The notes under the pieces are model-generated. The model had not been told where the DNA came from. It was given only the letters and a program-made list of their open reading frames with translations, and made no database searches. Positions 22,415 through 30,757 of a stretch of 64,000 bases of DNA are shown piece after piece. Position 1 is the stretch's first letter. The number at the start of each line of letters is the position of its first letter. The stretch is from Micrococcaceae bacterium RIT 802 (lineage in GTDB: Bacteria; Actinomycetota; Actinomycetes; Actinomycetales; Micrococcaceae), in NCBI GenBank assembly GCA_016892645.1, contig JAFEMX010000017.1, forward strand, positions 1 through 64,000, read 5' to 3'. The translations under genes and the position numbers were made by a program.

Positions 22415-24331
22415 ATGCATGTAGCCCGGCGCCTGGCGCTGACGACCGTCCTGTCCACGCTCGCCCTGGGGGGCCTGTCCGCGTGCTCGCCGCAGGTGCC
22501 GGACCCCCAGCCGACCGCCGAATCACTCGCCCGGGCCCTGGGAACCTTTGACTTCTCGTCCGTGCCGTTGAACGGCGAGGACCCCTCGACCGCCTCCACG
22601 GCCCTGTCCGAGGCCTTCGCACCGCTGAAGGACGTCAAGCACACGACCACCGTCGAATCGGTGCAGACCTCCGAGAACCAGGACACGCCACAGGCGACCG
22701 CGAAGCTGAAGACCGTGTGGGACATGGACGACACGGATACGGATTGGTCCTACGTCAGCACCGCCGAGCTGACTTATGATGCGGAGGCCAAGGCCTGGCA
22801 GGTCGACTATTCCCCCTCGATCGCCCTTCCCGAACTTGAAGAGGGCCAATACGTGGCCCTGAAGACCAGCAAGGCCGCGCGCGGACAGATCCGCAGCACC
22901 GACAAGGAGGCCCTGGTCAAGGACCGGCCCGTCGTCCACGTGGGCATCGACAAGACCCGCCTGGATGCCGGCCAGGCGGCCGACGCGGCCAAGAAGCTTG
23001 CGAAGCTGGTCGACATCGACGCGGCCGCCTACGCCTCCAAGGTCAAGGGCGCCGGAGACAAGGCCTTCGTGGAGGCCATCACGTTGCGGGACAATGCGGA
23101 CCGGACCGCCACCGACGCGAAGATCGAGGCGGTCCCCGGGGGCCGGGCCATCCCCGACACCGAACCCCTGGCACCCACCCGGACCTTTGCGCGCCCGATC
23201 CTGGGCAGCGTCGGGCAGGCCACCGCCGAGATCGTCGAGAAGTCGAAGGGCAAGACCAAGGCCGGCGACGTCGTCGGGCTCTCAGGATTGCAGGCCCAGT
23301 ACAACGACCGGCTCTCCGGGACCACCGGCTATTCGGTGGACGTCTACGACTCATCGCACCAGCAGGTCCGCCAGCTGTTCACCCGCAAGCCCGTCGACGG
23401 GAAGAACATCGTCGTCACGCTGGACTCCGCGAAGCAGCAGCTCGCGGAGCAGGTGCTCACCCAGGTCGATCCGGCCTCGGCACTCGTGGCCATCCGCCCC
23501 TCCGACGGCTCCATCCTCGCGGCCGCCTCCGGCCCGGCGGACCGGGGCCTGAACACCGCGATGCTCGGCAAATACGCCCCCGGGTCCACGTTCAAGGTCA
23601 TCACGGCGCTGGCCATGCTGCGTGAGGGCCAGAAACCGACCAGCCAGGTCAAGTGCCCGGCCACGCTGACCATCGACGGCAAGGAGTTCAAGAACTACGA
23701 CGGCTACCCCGATGCCAAGCTGGGGACGATCCCCCTCTCGGAGGCCATCGCGCAGTCCTGCAACACCGTCTTCGTCAAGGGGGCCTCCACCATGAAGGCC
23801 AGCCAGCTCACCGACGCGGGCGCTTCCCTCGGGTTGAACGACAAGCCCTCCGTCGGCGCGTCAGCCTTCCTGGGATCGATCCCCGAGGATTCGACGGGCA
23901 CCACGTTGGCCGCCAACGGTATCGGCCAGGGCGTGGTGGAGACGTCGCCGTTGGGCATGGCCACGGTCGCAGCATCGGTGGCCGCCGGCAAGACGGTCTC
24001 CCCGCATCTGCTGGACAGCCCGAAACCGGATGCGGCGACGGCGCCATCCACGAAGCTCGACCCCGGCGAGGCGGCCGAACTGAAGAAGATGATGGCCGGT
24101 ACCGTCACGCACGGGACGCTGGTGGACCTGCAGGCGATTCCGGGGCCGACGGTCTATGGGAAGTCGGGCACTGCTGAGTACGACGCCGACCACAATGCCC
24201 ACGCCTGGGTCATTGCCATCCAGGGCGACCTGGCCGTCGCGGCGTTCGTGGCGGAGGGCAATGGCGGCGCCCAGACTGCCGGCCCGTTGGTCAGCGACTT
24301 CCTCACCGGCGTCCAGCAGGCCGGCGGCTGA
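22415..24331 (+). CDS. Lipoprotein class B penicillin-binding protein (MecA-type domain order)
   Basis: 638 residues. A lipoprotein signal (LALGGLSAC, lipid-accepting Cys24) replaces the usual uncleaved membrane helix. An NTF2-like MecA_N domain covers about 40-160, a PBP dimerisation region follows, and the transpeptidase has SXXK at S391-K394 (GSTFK), SXN at 448-450 (SCN) and KSGT at 583-586. Expected to crosslink peptidoglycan outside the membrane. Start: TTGTGA-N18-AATAAT ends 7 nt before ATG 22415 with no Shine-Dalgarno, so a leaderless start here; an ATG at 22406 overlaps the -10. Followed after 1 nt by the HEERH gene. Confidence 0.9.
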   Translation: MHVARRLALTTVLSTLALGGLSACSPQVPDPQPTAESLARALGTFDFSSVPLNGEDPSTASTALSEAFAPLKDVKHTTTVESVQTSENQDTPQATAKLKTVWDMDDTDTDWSYVSTAELTYDAEAKAWQVDYSPSIALPELEEGQYVALKTSKAARGQIRSTDKEALVKDRPVVHVGIDKTRLDAGQAADAAKKLAKLVDIDAAAYASKVKGAGDKAFVEAITLRDNADRTATDAKIEAVPGGRAIPDTEPLAPTRTFARPILGSVGQATAEIVEKSKGKTKAGDVVGLSGLQAQYNDRLSGTTGYSVDVYDSSHQQVRQLFTRKPVDGKNIVVTLDSAKQQLAEQVLTQVDPASALVAIRPSDGSILAAASGPADRGLNTAMLGKYAPGSTFKVITALAMLREGQKPTSQVKCPATLTIDGKEFKNYDGYPDAKLGTIPLSEAIAQSCNTVFVKGASTMKASQLTDAGASLGLNDKPSVGASAFLGSIPEDSTGTTLAANGIGQGVVETSPLGMATVAASVAAGKTVSPHLLDSPKPDAATAPSTKLDPGEAAELKKMMAGTVTHGTLVDLQAIPGPTVYGKSGTAEYDADHNAHAWVIAIQGDLAVAAFVAEGNGGAQTAGPLVSDFLTGVQQAGG

Positions 24332-24332
24332 G

Positions 24333-24791
24333 GTGGACTGGCCGCGGCTGCGTTCGGTGGCCAACTGGGTGAACCTCTCCACCCCCTGCGGGCTGCTGGT
24401 CGCCCGGGCAGCGGGATGCCGGGTGGTCGGGGGCTGGAACGGCCTGTATTTCGCCCTCGGCTACCGACCGCGGCTACCGGTCGCCGGGGCCTTCACCATC
24501 GGCAACGTCATCCTGTTCCGGCCACGCTTCGCCGATCCTGCCGCCTTCCCGGACCTGGTCGCGCACGAGGAACGGCATGGCACACAGTACGCACTATGCC
24601 TGGGTCTGCCGTTCCTGGCGTTCTACGCCGTGGCCGCGGGGTACTCGTGGTGGCGCACCGGCGATCCGGCATCGCGGAACGTCTTCGAACGCGGCGCCGG
24701 ATTGGCCGCCGGCGGATACATCGAGCGGCCGGTCCGGCCCGCCGCCGACGCCCTGCGCGGGCTCAGGCGATGGAACCCGCGCCGAGGCTGA
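24333..24791 (+). CDS. Small membrane-associated protein with HEERH zincin-like motif
   Basis: 152 residues from GTG 24333, one base after the PBP stop, so translation is almost certainly coupled. Residues 78-82 read HEERH, an HExxH zinc-site pattern inside LVAHEERHGTQYAL; FERGAG (118-123) could supply a third ligand. Hydrophobic stretches at about 14-27, 36-63 and 89-105 suggest membrane contact. I do not recognise a named family; similar short proteins are annotated as hypothetical in relatives. Role in peptidoglycan or envelope processing is only suggested by the operon. Its last 29 bp overlap pcp on the other strand. Confidence 0.75.
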   Translation: MDWPRLRSVANWVNLSTPCGLLVARAAGCRVVGGWNGLYFALGYRPRLPVAGAFTIGNVILFRPRFADPAAFPDLVAHEERHGTQYALCLGLPFLAFYAVAAGYSWWRTGDPASRNVFERGAGLAAGGYIERPVRPAADALRGLRRWNPRRG

Positions 24792-25377
24792 CGTCGGCGG
24801 CGGGATCCAGGGCCTCGCGGGCCACCAGGACCAGCGCGCTGGCCAGTTGCCCGGGATCGGCGCCACCGGCCCCGGTCGGGGGGACATGGACGAATCCGCC
24901 GCGCACCCCGCGTCCCGCCAGCTCGTGCATCAGGGTGTAGAAGACCTGGTTGCAGGCATAGGTGCCCGCGCTTTGCGAGACCTGGGCCGACAGCCCAGCG
25001 GCGAGCAGCCCCGCCAGGGTGCGCTTGATGGGCAGGGTCGAGAAGTAGGCGGCCGGCCCCCCGGCGACCACCGGCACGTCGATGGGTTGGTCCCCGGCGT
25101 TGTCCGGGATGCGGGCGTCGATGACGTTCAGGGCGGCCCGTTCCAGCGTGATCGCGGATGCCCGTGCGTTCAGGCCGGTGCAGATGACCAGCTCCGGCTG
25201 ATGCGTTTGCAGTGCCTGTCGCAGGGCTTCCGGTGCGGTGGCGAAGACGCACGGAAGCTCGACGGCGGTAGCCGGTTGGCCGGCTGCATTGAGTTCCCCG
25301 GCTGCTTGGCGTGCCGCCACGATGGAGGGGTTCGTGGCGTCGCCGCCAAAGGGTTCGAAGCCAGTGAGCAGAATCAT
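24763..25377 (-). CDS. pcp: Pyroglutamyl-peptidase I
   Basis: Removes N-terminal pyroglutamate from peptides. 204 residues. Catalytic triad is visible: Glu79 in ASAITLERAALN, Cys142 in SAGTYACNQVFY and His164 in GGFVHVPP; the protein opens with LLTGFEPFGGDATNPS. Cytosolic, no signal. ATGA overlap with the Nudix gene upstream. The 3' end overlaps the convergent HEERH gene. Confidence 0.94.
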   Translation of the reverse strand: MILLTGFEPFGGDATNPSIVAARQAAGELNAAGQPATAVELPCVFATAPEALRQALQTHQPELVICTGLNARASAITLERAALNVIDARIPDNAGDQPIDVPVVAGGPAAYFSTLPIKRTLAGLLAAGLSAQVSQSAGTYACNQVFYTLMHELAGRGVRGGFVHVPPTGAGGADPGQLASALVLVAREALDPAADVSLGAGSIA

Positions 25378-25835
25378 CCCGCGTCGCCCGCCGCCTCTGC
25401 TGCGGTGGGTGTGGCTGCGTGGCGGTCCACGATGGCGTCGACGATCGGCAGGTCAGCGGGGATCCAGGTCAGGGCGTCGATCTCGTCGCCGGCCAGGTCC
25501 ACCCAGCGCAACTCGTCGTGGTCCTCCAACGGGGCCGGTTTCCCGTCAGTGATGGCCGCGAGCCATACCCGCATGGCGGCTTGGCCCGCGAGCTTCCAGC
25601 CCTGGTCGGTCGGACCGGTGATCTCGGCGCCGAGCGCGGCGACGATGCCGAGTTCCTCGCGCAATTCACGCAGCAACCCGGCCTCGCACGATTCGCCCGG
25701 CTCCACCTTGCCCCCGGGGAATTCCCACATCCCGGCCAGTGCGGGCGGACTGGTGCGCCGGGCGGCCAGCAGCCTGGTCGGGGCATCCAGGTCATCCACC
25801 AGGGCGGCCCCGACGATCTGTTTCAGCCCGCTCAC
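25374..25835 (-). CDS. Nudix hydrolase, MutT-like
   Basis: 153 residues. A complete Nudix box GX5EX7REUXEEXGU runs from Gly42 to Ile64 (KVEPGESCEAGLLRELREE core). MWEFPGGKVE just before it is typical of MutT/8-oxo-dGTP-type pyrophosphatases, which keep oxidised nucleotides out of DNA; other nucleotide substrates are possible. Start GTG 25835 (MSGLKQIVGAALV) in a GTGA overlap with the CDF gene; the frame is open far upstream inside that gene. Confidence 0.9.
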   Translation of the reverse strand: MSGLKQIVGAALVDDLDAPTRLLAARRTSPPALAGMWEFPGGKVEPGESCEAGLLRELREELGIVAALGAEITGPTDQGWKLAGQAAMRVWLAAITDGKPAPLEDHDELRWVDLAGDEIDALTWIPADLPIVDAIVDRHAATPTAAEAAGDAG

Positions 25836-26809
25836 TGCTGGTTGCCGCCATCGTTCCCGGCAAGTTGCCCGGCTGCAGCGTCGACCCGGGGGATGTCGGG
25901 CTCGAGGTAGATCACCGTCGCGATCGGGACCGCCTCCCGGATCCGGGATTCGGCTCCGTCGATGGCCCCGGCGATCTCCTCCCCGGTCGCTCCACGGGAG
26001 ATGCCGATCTTGGCGGCGACGAGGATCTCGTCCGGTCCCAGGTGCAGGGTCTTGAGGTGGATGATCGTTGTGCCGTCCGAGGAGATGGCCGCTTCGATCT
26101 TGGTGATGTTTTCGCGGGTGGCCGATTCGCCCAGGAGCAGGGACTTCGTTTCGACGGCGAGGATGATCGCGATGCAGACCAGCAGCAGGCCGATCATCGC
26201 GGTCCCCGCCGCGTCGAAGAGCCCGTTGCCGGTCAGCAGGGTCAGCCCGACGCCGAGCAGGGCAAAGAACAGGCCGATCAGGGCGCCCAGGTCCTCCAAC
26301 AGGATGACCGGCAGCTCGGGGGACTTGGCCCGGCGCACGAACTCCACCCAACCGGTGGTGCCGCGGACGTGGTTTGACTCGCGGATGGCCGTGCGGAAGG
26401 ACAATCCCTCGGCGATGATCGCGCCGACCAGGACCGCGAGGGGGACCCACCACCACCGGCCCTCGATGCCGTGCGGGTCCTTGAACTTCTCGTAGGCCTC
26501 GTACAGCGCGAAGAGACCGCCGACGCTGAACAGAATGATCGAGACGATGAACGCGTAGATGTAGCGTTCCCGGCCGAAGCCGAAGGGGTGCTCGGGGCTG
26601 GCTTGGCGCTTTGACTTCTTGCCGCCGACCAGCAGCAACACCTGGTTCCCGGAATCGGCCACCGAGTGGATCGCCTCGGCGAGCATCGAGGAGGACTGCG
26701 TGAGCAGCCAGGCCACGAATTTGAAGAGCGCAATGGTCAGGTTGGCCGCCAGGGCCGCGACGACCGCCTTGCTTCCACCGGATGCTGCCATGTTCTCCGC
26801 CTCTGTCAT
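25832..26809 (-). CDS. Cation diffusion facilitator transporter
   Basis: 325 residues, first gene of a three-gene run with the Nudix and pcp genes. About five to six membrane helices (18-40, 80-105, 120-140, 167-190, 200-220). The metal-site helix has HSVADSGNQ and a second has LLEDLGALIG, the pattern of the ZnT9-like branch of CDF proteins. A cytoplasmic C-terminal domain ends at about 300 (SRIREAVPIATVIYLEPD). Likely exports divalent cations such as Zn or Mn; the ion is not readable from sequence. A TAGGAT -10-like element lies about 22 nt before ATG 26809. Confidence 0.88.
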   Translation of the reverse strand: MTEAENMAASGGSKAVVAALAANLTIALFKFVAWLLTQSSSMLAEAIHSVADSGNQVLLLVGGKKSKRQASPEHPFGFGRERYIYAFIVSIILFSVGGLFALYEAYEKFKDPHGIEGRWWWVPLAVLVGAIIAEGLSFRTAIRESNHVRGTTGWVEFVRRAKSPELPVILLEDLGALIGLFFALLGVGLTLLTGNGLFDAAGTAMIGLLLVCIAIILAVETKSLLLGESATRENITKIEAAISSDGTTIIHLKTLHLGPDEILVAAKIGISRGATGEEIAGAIDGAESRIREAVPIATVIYLEPDIPRVDAAAGQLAGNDGGNQQ

Positions 26810-26892
26810 GGCGCGGGGCGCCGTCGGGAATATCCTACCGACACGCTACTACGGCAGTCAGCCGCTTCCCGCCCCGGCGGGGCCGAAGTCGG

Positions 26893-27828
26893 CTAGCGGG
26901 AGCGCCGCTGTGCCCGTGCGGAGGCGTAGAGGCAGACGGTCGCGGCGGTGCCGACATTCAATGACTCCGCGACACCGTACAGCGGCACGGCCACGCGGTG
27001 GCCGGCGGCGGCCAGCTCGTCCGCGTCCAGCCCCTGGGCCTCATTGCCGAACAGCCACGCGGTGGGTTCCTCCAGTCTCGGCGCGTCAGCGGGTACGACG
27101 GGGGTCCCGGCCAGAGTGCCCGCGGCATCCCCCGAGGCCGCTGCGATCCGTCGTGAGGCACTGTCATCCTGCAGGGCGTCCAGGTCCACCGCCCCGTAGC
27201 CGTCCGCGGCGAGCAGCTGGACCCCTGCCGCCTCGGCAGCCTCCACCACCTGCCGGAAGTGGACTCCGGTCACGATCGGCAGGTGGAAGATCGAACCAAC
27301 GGTGGAGCGCACCGCCTTGGGGTTGTAGATGTCGACGCTGCCCTCGGTGAGCACGATCGCGTCGGCTCCCGCGGCGTCGGCGGCCCTCAGGATCGTGCCG
27401 GCGTTGCCGGGATCCTGGACGCGGCACAGCACGGCGACCAGTCGCGGAGCGGTGCCGAACACCAACTCCAGTGACGTCTCGGGGATGCGGCAGACCGCGA
27501 GGATGCCCTGCGGCGTCACGGTGTCGGACATCGCCGCGAGGACCTCGGCAGTCGCGGTGCGCCATGTGACCCTGTCGCGTGGCGTCGCCAGTTCTGGGTG
27601 GCGTTCCAGGGCTTCGGGGGTCGCGAAGACTTCCTGGACGACGCCCTTGCGCCCGGCGGCGACCGCGTCGTCGTGGCCGCGCAGGGCCTCGCGTACCGCT
27701 TGCGGTCCCTCCGCCAGGAACGCCCCGCGTTTCCCCCGGCCGGCGCGGGTCGCCAAGCGTGCGACCTCCTTGACCCGCTCGGCGCGCGGGTTGGCCATCT
27801 CTGGTTCGGTGGCAGGCTCTGCGTACAT
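26893..27828 (-). CDS. SpoU/TrmH-family RNA 2'-O-methyltransferase
   Basis: 311 residues. An N-terminal substrate-binding part (ERVKEVARLATRAGRGKRGAFLAEG) precedes the knotted SPOUT core: RVQDPGNAGTILRAADAAGAD, VRSTVGSIFHLP, LFGNEAQGLDADE and VPLYGVAESLNVGTAATVCLY. It resembles TsnR/RlmB-type rRNA methyltransferases found next to infC-rpmI-rplT and pheS in actinobacteria; the exact nucleotide is unknown. Start ATG 27828 with a weak AAGG upstream; MANPRAER ten residues on is an alternative. The long frame to 28125 crosses the rplT terminator and is rejected. Confidence 0.92.
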   Translation of the reverse strand: MYAEPATEPEMANPRAERVKEVARLATRAGRGKRGAFLAEGPQAVREALRGHDDAVAAGRKGVVQEVFATPEALERHPELATPRDRVTWRTATAEVLAAMSDTVTPQGILAVCRIPETSLELVFGTAPRLVAVLCRVQDPGNAGTILRAADAAGADAIVLTEGSVDIYNPKAVRSTVGSIFHLPIVTGVHFRQVVEAAEAAGVQLLAADGYGAVDLDALQDDSASRRIAAASGDAAGTLAGTPVVPADAPRLEEPTAWLFGNEAQGLDADELAAAGHRVAVPLYGVAESLNVGTAATVCLYASARAQRRSR

Positions 27829-27867
27829 GGGGAAAACCTTATCGGGGTCGACATGCTGGTGGTTAAA

Positions 27868-27911
27868 CGGCGGAGGGGACGGAATCCCCTGGGATTCCGT
27901 CCCCTCCGCCG
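27868..27911 (-). terminator. Terminator of infC-rpmI-rplT, 21-bp perfect stem
   Basis: Arms at 27868-27888 and 27891-27911 are perfect complements over 21 bp (core GGAGGGGACGGAATCCC), with a 2-nt centre. On the minus strand it follows the rplT stop by about 30 nt and ends in TTTAAC. It sits only 40 nt before the SpoU start, so that gene needs its own promoter or lives on readthrough. Confidence 0.85.
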
Positions 27912-27940
27912 ATCGGGCGTAGCCCGTGGAGCAGCGCTGG

Positions 27941-28615
27941 CTACTTGGAGAACTGCTGGCGGGACTCGCCGCCAGCCGGCTCGAACCCGGCGGCCTTGGC
28001 GGCCTCGACCGAGTTGAACCAGAACTCCGGCTGGGTCTGCTCGTACCAGGTCGAGCCCGGCACGTGGTACTTCTTGGACTGGTTGCCCTTGATGACGTAG
28101 CCCTCGGGGCCGTCCTCGCCGTCAACGGCCTTCACGACACCCTCGCCCTCGGTGGAGGCGGATGCCTTGGGTGCTGCTGCCTTCGAAGTGCTGGCCTTCT
28201 TCGGGGCCGGTGCGGCGGCGGCCTTCGGGGCGGACGGCGTTGCCGGGGCGTTGACGTCGGCCGGGAGGGCATCCTTGGCGACCTTGACCAGTGCGGTGAA
28301 GGCGTTGGCATCGGAGATGGCCAGCTCGGAGAGCATGCGGCGGTCGACCTCGACCTCAGCGGCCTTCAGGCCCTGGATCAGGCGGTTGTAGGTCAGGCCG
28401 TTGGCGCGGGAGGCCGCGTTGATGCGCTGGATCCAGAGGCGGCGGAAGTCGCCCTTGCGCTTGCGGCGGTCGCCATAGCTGTAGACGAACGAGTGGAGCA
28501 GCTGCTCCTTGGCCTTGCGGTACAGGCGCGAACGCTGACCGCGGTAGCCCTTGGCCCGTTCCAGGACGACCCGGCGCTTCTTGTGGGCGTTGACCGCCCG
28601 CTTCACACGTGCCAC
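27941..28615 (-). CDS. rplT: Ribosomal protein L20 with C-terminal sunset domain
   Basis: 224 residues, almost twice the normal 115-130. Residues 1-118 are a standard L20 ([20 protein letters not shown] through [11 protein letters not shown]) that binds 23S rRNA early in 50S assembly. Residues 122-160 are an Ala/Pro/Lys linker. Residues 171-215 match the 'sunset' domain pattern: [18 protein letters not shown], then [20 protein letters not shown] recall this domain at L20 C-termini in Micrococcaceae; its role on the ribosome is unknown. Start ATG 28615. Third gene after infC and rpmI, closed by the 21-bp terminator. Confidence 0.95.
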   Translation of the reverse strand: MARVKRAVNAHKKRRVVLERAKGYRGQRSRLYRKAKEQLLHSFVYSYGDRRKRKGDFRRLWIQRINAASRANGLTYNRLIQGLKAAEVEVDRRMLSELAISDANAFTALVKVAKDALPADVNAPATPSAPKAAAAPAPKKASTSKAAAPKASASTEGEGVVKAVDGEDGPEGYVIKGNQSKKYHVPGSTWYEQTQPEFWFNSVEAAKAAGFEPAGGESRQQFSK

Positions 28616-28718
28616 GTGTGTACTCCTTAATATCTAGCCCTCGGTGTGCCTTGAGTGCGGCGACCAGCCCGGGGGAACTCCATGGATGGGTGGGAACGGT
28701 GGTTCCCGGTGCGTCTGC

Positions 28719-28913
28719 TTAGAGGCCGAGCATCCGCTTGATGGTCTTGGTGTCCGCCTTGGCAACGATCAGGTCGCCCTTCAGCTGGCGCTTGAGGCTC
28801 GAAGGCTTGTGCTCCAGGTAGTGGCGGCGGTTGGCCTGCTGGCGCTTGAGCTTGCCGCTACCGGTGAGCTTGAAGCGCTTCTTGGCGCCACTGTGGGTCT
28901 TGAACTTCGGCAT
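28719..28913 (-). CDS. rpmI: Ribosomal protein L35
   Basis: 64 residues, normal for L35. [20 protein letters not shown] is the family signature. Component of the 50S subunit. Lies between infC (117 nt upstream, with short GC hairpins such as GGTTTCC-GGTGTT-GGAAACC at 28972-28991) and rplT (103 nt downstream). The intergenic hairpins could tune expression in the operon, but I cannot match them to a known leader. Confidence 0.96.
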   Translation of the reverse strand: MPKFKTHSGAKKRFKLTGSGKLKRQQANRRHYLEHKPSSLKRQLKGDLIVAKADTKTIKRMLGL

Positions 28914-29030
28914 ATCCGCCGTTCTCCTTACGTGCTCCCGTTGCCCTGTTCGGGCCGGGGATCTTTCAGGTTTCCGGTGTTGGAAACCCGTGGGTCAGGT
29001 GTGCCGCCCCGAGGGGCGTACCGCACCGGG

Positions 29031-30044
29031 CTACTTGCCCGGGCGCGGCTTCGCGTTACTGCGTGGTGCCGGCCTTGGGGCAGGCTTGGGGGTCGCCGTG
29101 GGCTTCGGGACAGGCTTCGGAGTCGCCACGGGCTTGGGGGCTGCCGCGGGCTTTTCCGCGGCCGCCTTGGGAGCCGCTGCGGGCTTCTCCGCCGCCTTGG
29201 GAGCTGCTGCCTTGGGCGTCTCGGCCTTCGGTGCAGCCGCCTTCGGAGCTTCTGCCTTTGGCGCGGCCGCCTTCGGAGCTTCCGCTGCCGGGGCGGCCTT
29301 CGCTGCCTCGGCGTCCTTCTTGGCCTGCTCGGCGTCCTTCTTGGCCTGCTCCGCATTGTCGGCCTCGACCTGCGCCAGGCGCGCCTTGAACTCATCCGGG
29401 AGGTTGTCCCCCATGGACTGCGTCATCGCAGGCTGGTCGTCCGACGTGTCGACGCGACCTTCCTTGACTGCAGTCGCCTTGGACTTGTCCGACTCTCGCT
29501 GCGCTTGGCGGCGTGCTTCGGCCTTGGCCTCAGCCTTGTTCTTCAGCGGCCCCACGACCATGACCATGTTGCGGCCGTCGATGCGCGGGCTCGACTCCAC
29601 GACGCCGACTGCCGCGACATCCTCGGCGAACTTGTTGAGCAACCGGATGCCCATTTCGGGCCGCTGCTGCTCACGACCGCGGAACTGGATCATGGCCTTG
29701 ACCTTGTCGCCGGCTCCGAGGAAGCGCAGGGCATGGCCCGTCTTCGTCTCGTAGTCGTGCTTGTCGATCTTGAGCCGGAAGCGGACTTCCTTCAGGACCG
29801 TGTTGGTCTGGTTCTTGCGGGCCTCGCGTGCCTTGACGGCGGCTTCGTACTTGTACTTGCCGAAGTCCATCAACTTGCACACGGGAGGTTTCGCCGTCGG
29901 CGCCACCTCAACCAGATCAAGGTCGGACTCCGCGGCCAGACGCAATGCGTCCTCAATGCGGACGATGCCCACCTGTTCGCCGTTGGGTCCAACCAGCCGC
30001 ACCTCGGGGACGCGGATTCGATCATTAATGCGTGGATCGCTGAT
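29031..30044 (-). CDS. infC: Translation initiation factor IF-3 with long Ala/Lys/Pro tail, probable AUC start
   Basis: IF-3 polices start-codon choice on the 30S subunit. The conserved protein begins [22 protein letters not shown]. No ATG or GTG with a ribosome site lies near; instead AGGAG (30055-30051) stands 6 nt before an ATC codon at 30044, which I take as the start (337 residues). Non-AUG starts for infC, used for autoregulation, are well known. Both IF-3 domains are complete by about residue 180 ([28 protein letters not shown]). A tail of about 150 residues follows: a charged coiled-coil-like [18 protein letters not shown] part, then [10 protein letters not shown]-type repeats, ending basic. 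An in-frame ATG at 30149 gives a longer but unconserved N-terminus. Confidence 0.9.
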   Translation of the reverse strand: MSDPRINDRIRVPEVRLVGPNGEQVGIVRIEDALRLAAESDLDLVEVAPTAKPPVCKLMDFGKYKYEAAVKAREARKNQTNTVLKEVRFRLKIDKHDYETKTGHALRFLGAGDKVKAMIQFRGREQQRPEMGIRLLNKFAEDVAAVGVVESSPRIDGRNMVMVVGPLKNKAEAKAEARRQAQRESDKSKATAVKEGRVDTSDDQPAMTQSMGDNLPDEFKARLAQVEADNAEQAKKDAEQAKKDAEAAKAAPAAEAPKAAAPKAEAPKAAAPKAETPKAAAPKAAEKPAAAPKAAAEKPAAAPKPVATPKPVPKPTATPKPAPRPAPRSNAKPRPGK

Positions 30045-30050
30045 GTGTAA

Positions 30051-30055
30051 CTCCT
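30051..30055 (-). promoter_or_regulatory. Shine-Dalgarno that selects the AUC start of infC
   Basis: AGGAG on the minus strand, 6 nt before the ATC at 30044-30042. This is the only well-placed ribosome site near the conserved IF-3 N-terminus. Confidence 0.7.
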
Positions 30056-30319
30056 GCTGTTCGTTGTCCGAAACCACCAGCAACACGGAGAAGGCCTCCA
30101 GCTGCGGGGCAGATGGAGGCCTGGTTGTTCGGGTTGGGTGCGATCGCACGCCACGGAACCAAGGTTCCGATCCGAGTGACCCGGCAACCTTGGGCGGTTA
30201 CAGCGGGTGGGAGTAGGCCTCCACTTGCATACTGGCCTAGTCGACCCCGTCCATCCTGCCGGTTGGGGCGGAACACGCGGAATAAGCAAAACCAGTCGGT
30301 CTGTGAAAAGCTTAGCAGC

Positions 30320-30688
30320 ATGAGTACCCCTGAAACCAATCCGGACGCCACGTTCGATGAGACCAATCATGTCCGCGACATCGCCGAGGTTGCAGCCGTG
30401 GAAGTCATCACGACGGCTGCCGTGCACCTGATGAGCGCCGCCGCGGTCAAGTGCGGGCTCGCCGAGGGCGAGGACGCCGAAGACCTGAAGGACCTGGACG
30501 AGGCGCGCAAGCTCATCACGGCCCTCGCCGGGTTGATCACCGCTGCCGCCCCCGAAGTCGGATCCCAGCATGCCGGGCCGTTGCGCGACGGGCTGCGGTC
30601 CCTGCAACTAGCCTTCCGCGAGGCCTCCTCGATCCAGGACCCCCCGGGCCAGGGACCGGGCGAAAAGTTCACCGGCCCGGTGAACTGA
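30320..30688 (+). CDS. DUF1844 family protein
   Basis: 122 residues, acidic N-terminus. The DUF1844 core covers about 18-90: DIAEVAAVEVITTAAVHLMSAAAVKCGLAEG, then DLDEARKLITALAGLITAAAPEVG. Helical, no signal peptide. The family is found beside infC in many actinobacteria and its function is unknown. Divergent from infC across a 275-nt region that must contain both promoters; no clear operator seen there. Ends before a strong terminator (30710-30742). Confidence 0.85.
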   Translation: MSTPETNPDATFDETNHVRDIAEVAAVEVITTAAVHLMSAAAVKCGLAEGEDAEDLKDLDEARKLITALAGLITAAAPEVGSQHAGPLRDGLRSLQLAFREASSIQDPPGQGPGEKFTGPVN

Positions 30689-30709
30689 CTTCTCCGCTTC
30701 TCGTTTCCA

Positions 30710-30742
30710 GGAGGCCGTCGCCATCGCGACGGCCTCCTTTTT
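30710..30742 (+). terminator. Intrinsic terminator after DUF1844 gene
   Basis: Perfect 12-bp stem GGAGGCCGTCGC (30710-30721) and GCGACGGCCTCC (30726-30737), loop CATC, followed by TTTTT. On the other strand it follows the sseB-like gene and may stop both convergent transcripts. Confidence 0.92.
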
Positions 30743-30757
30743 GTCGGCTCGGGATCC

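Noticed and set aside
28914-29030. Ribosomal-protein autoregulatory leader between infC and rpmI
   Set aside because: Short hairpins are present (for example 28972-28991) but I could not match them to a known L20 or L35 leader, so no riboswitch-like feature is called.
29100-29340. Repeat-like DNA in the infC tail as a possible CRISPR or tandem repeat element
   Set aside because: The periodicity comes from APKA-type codon repeats in one open frame; units are irregular and there are no spacers.
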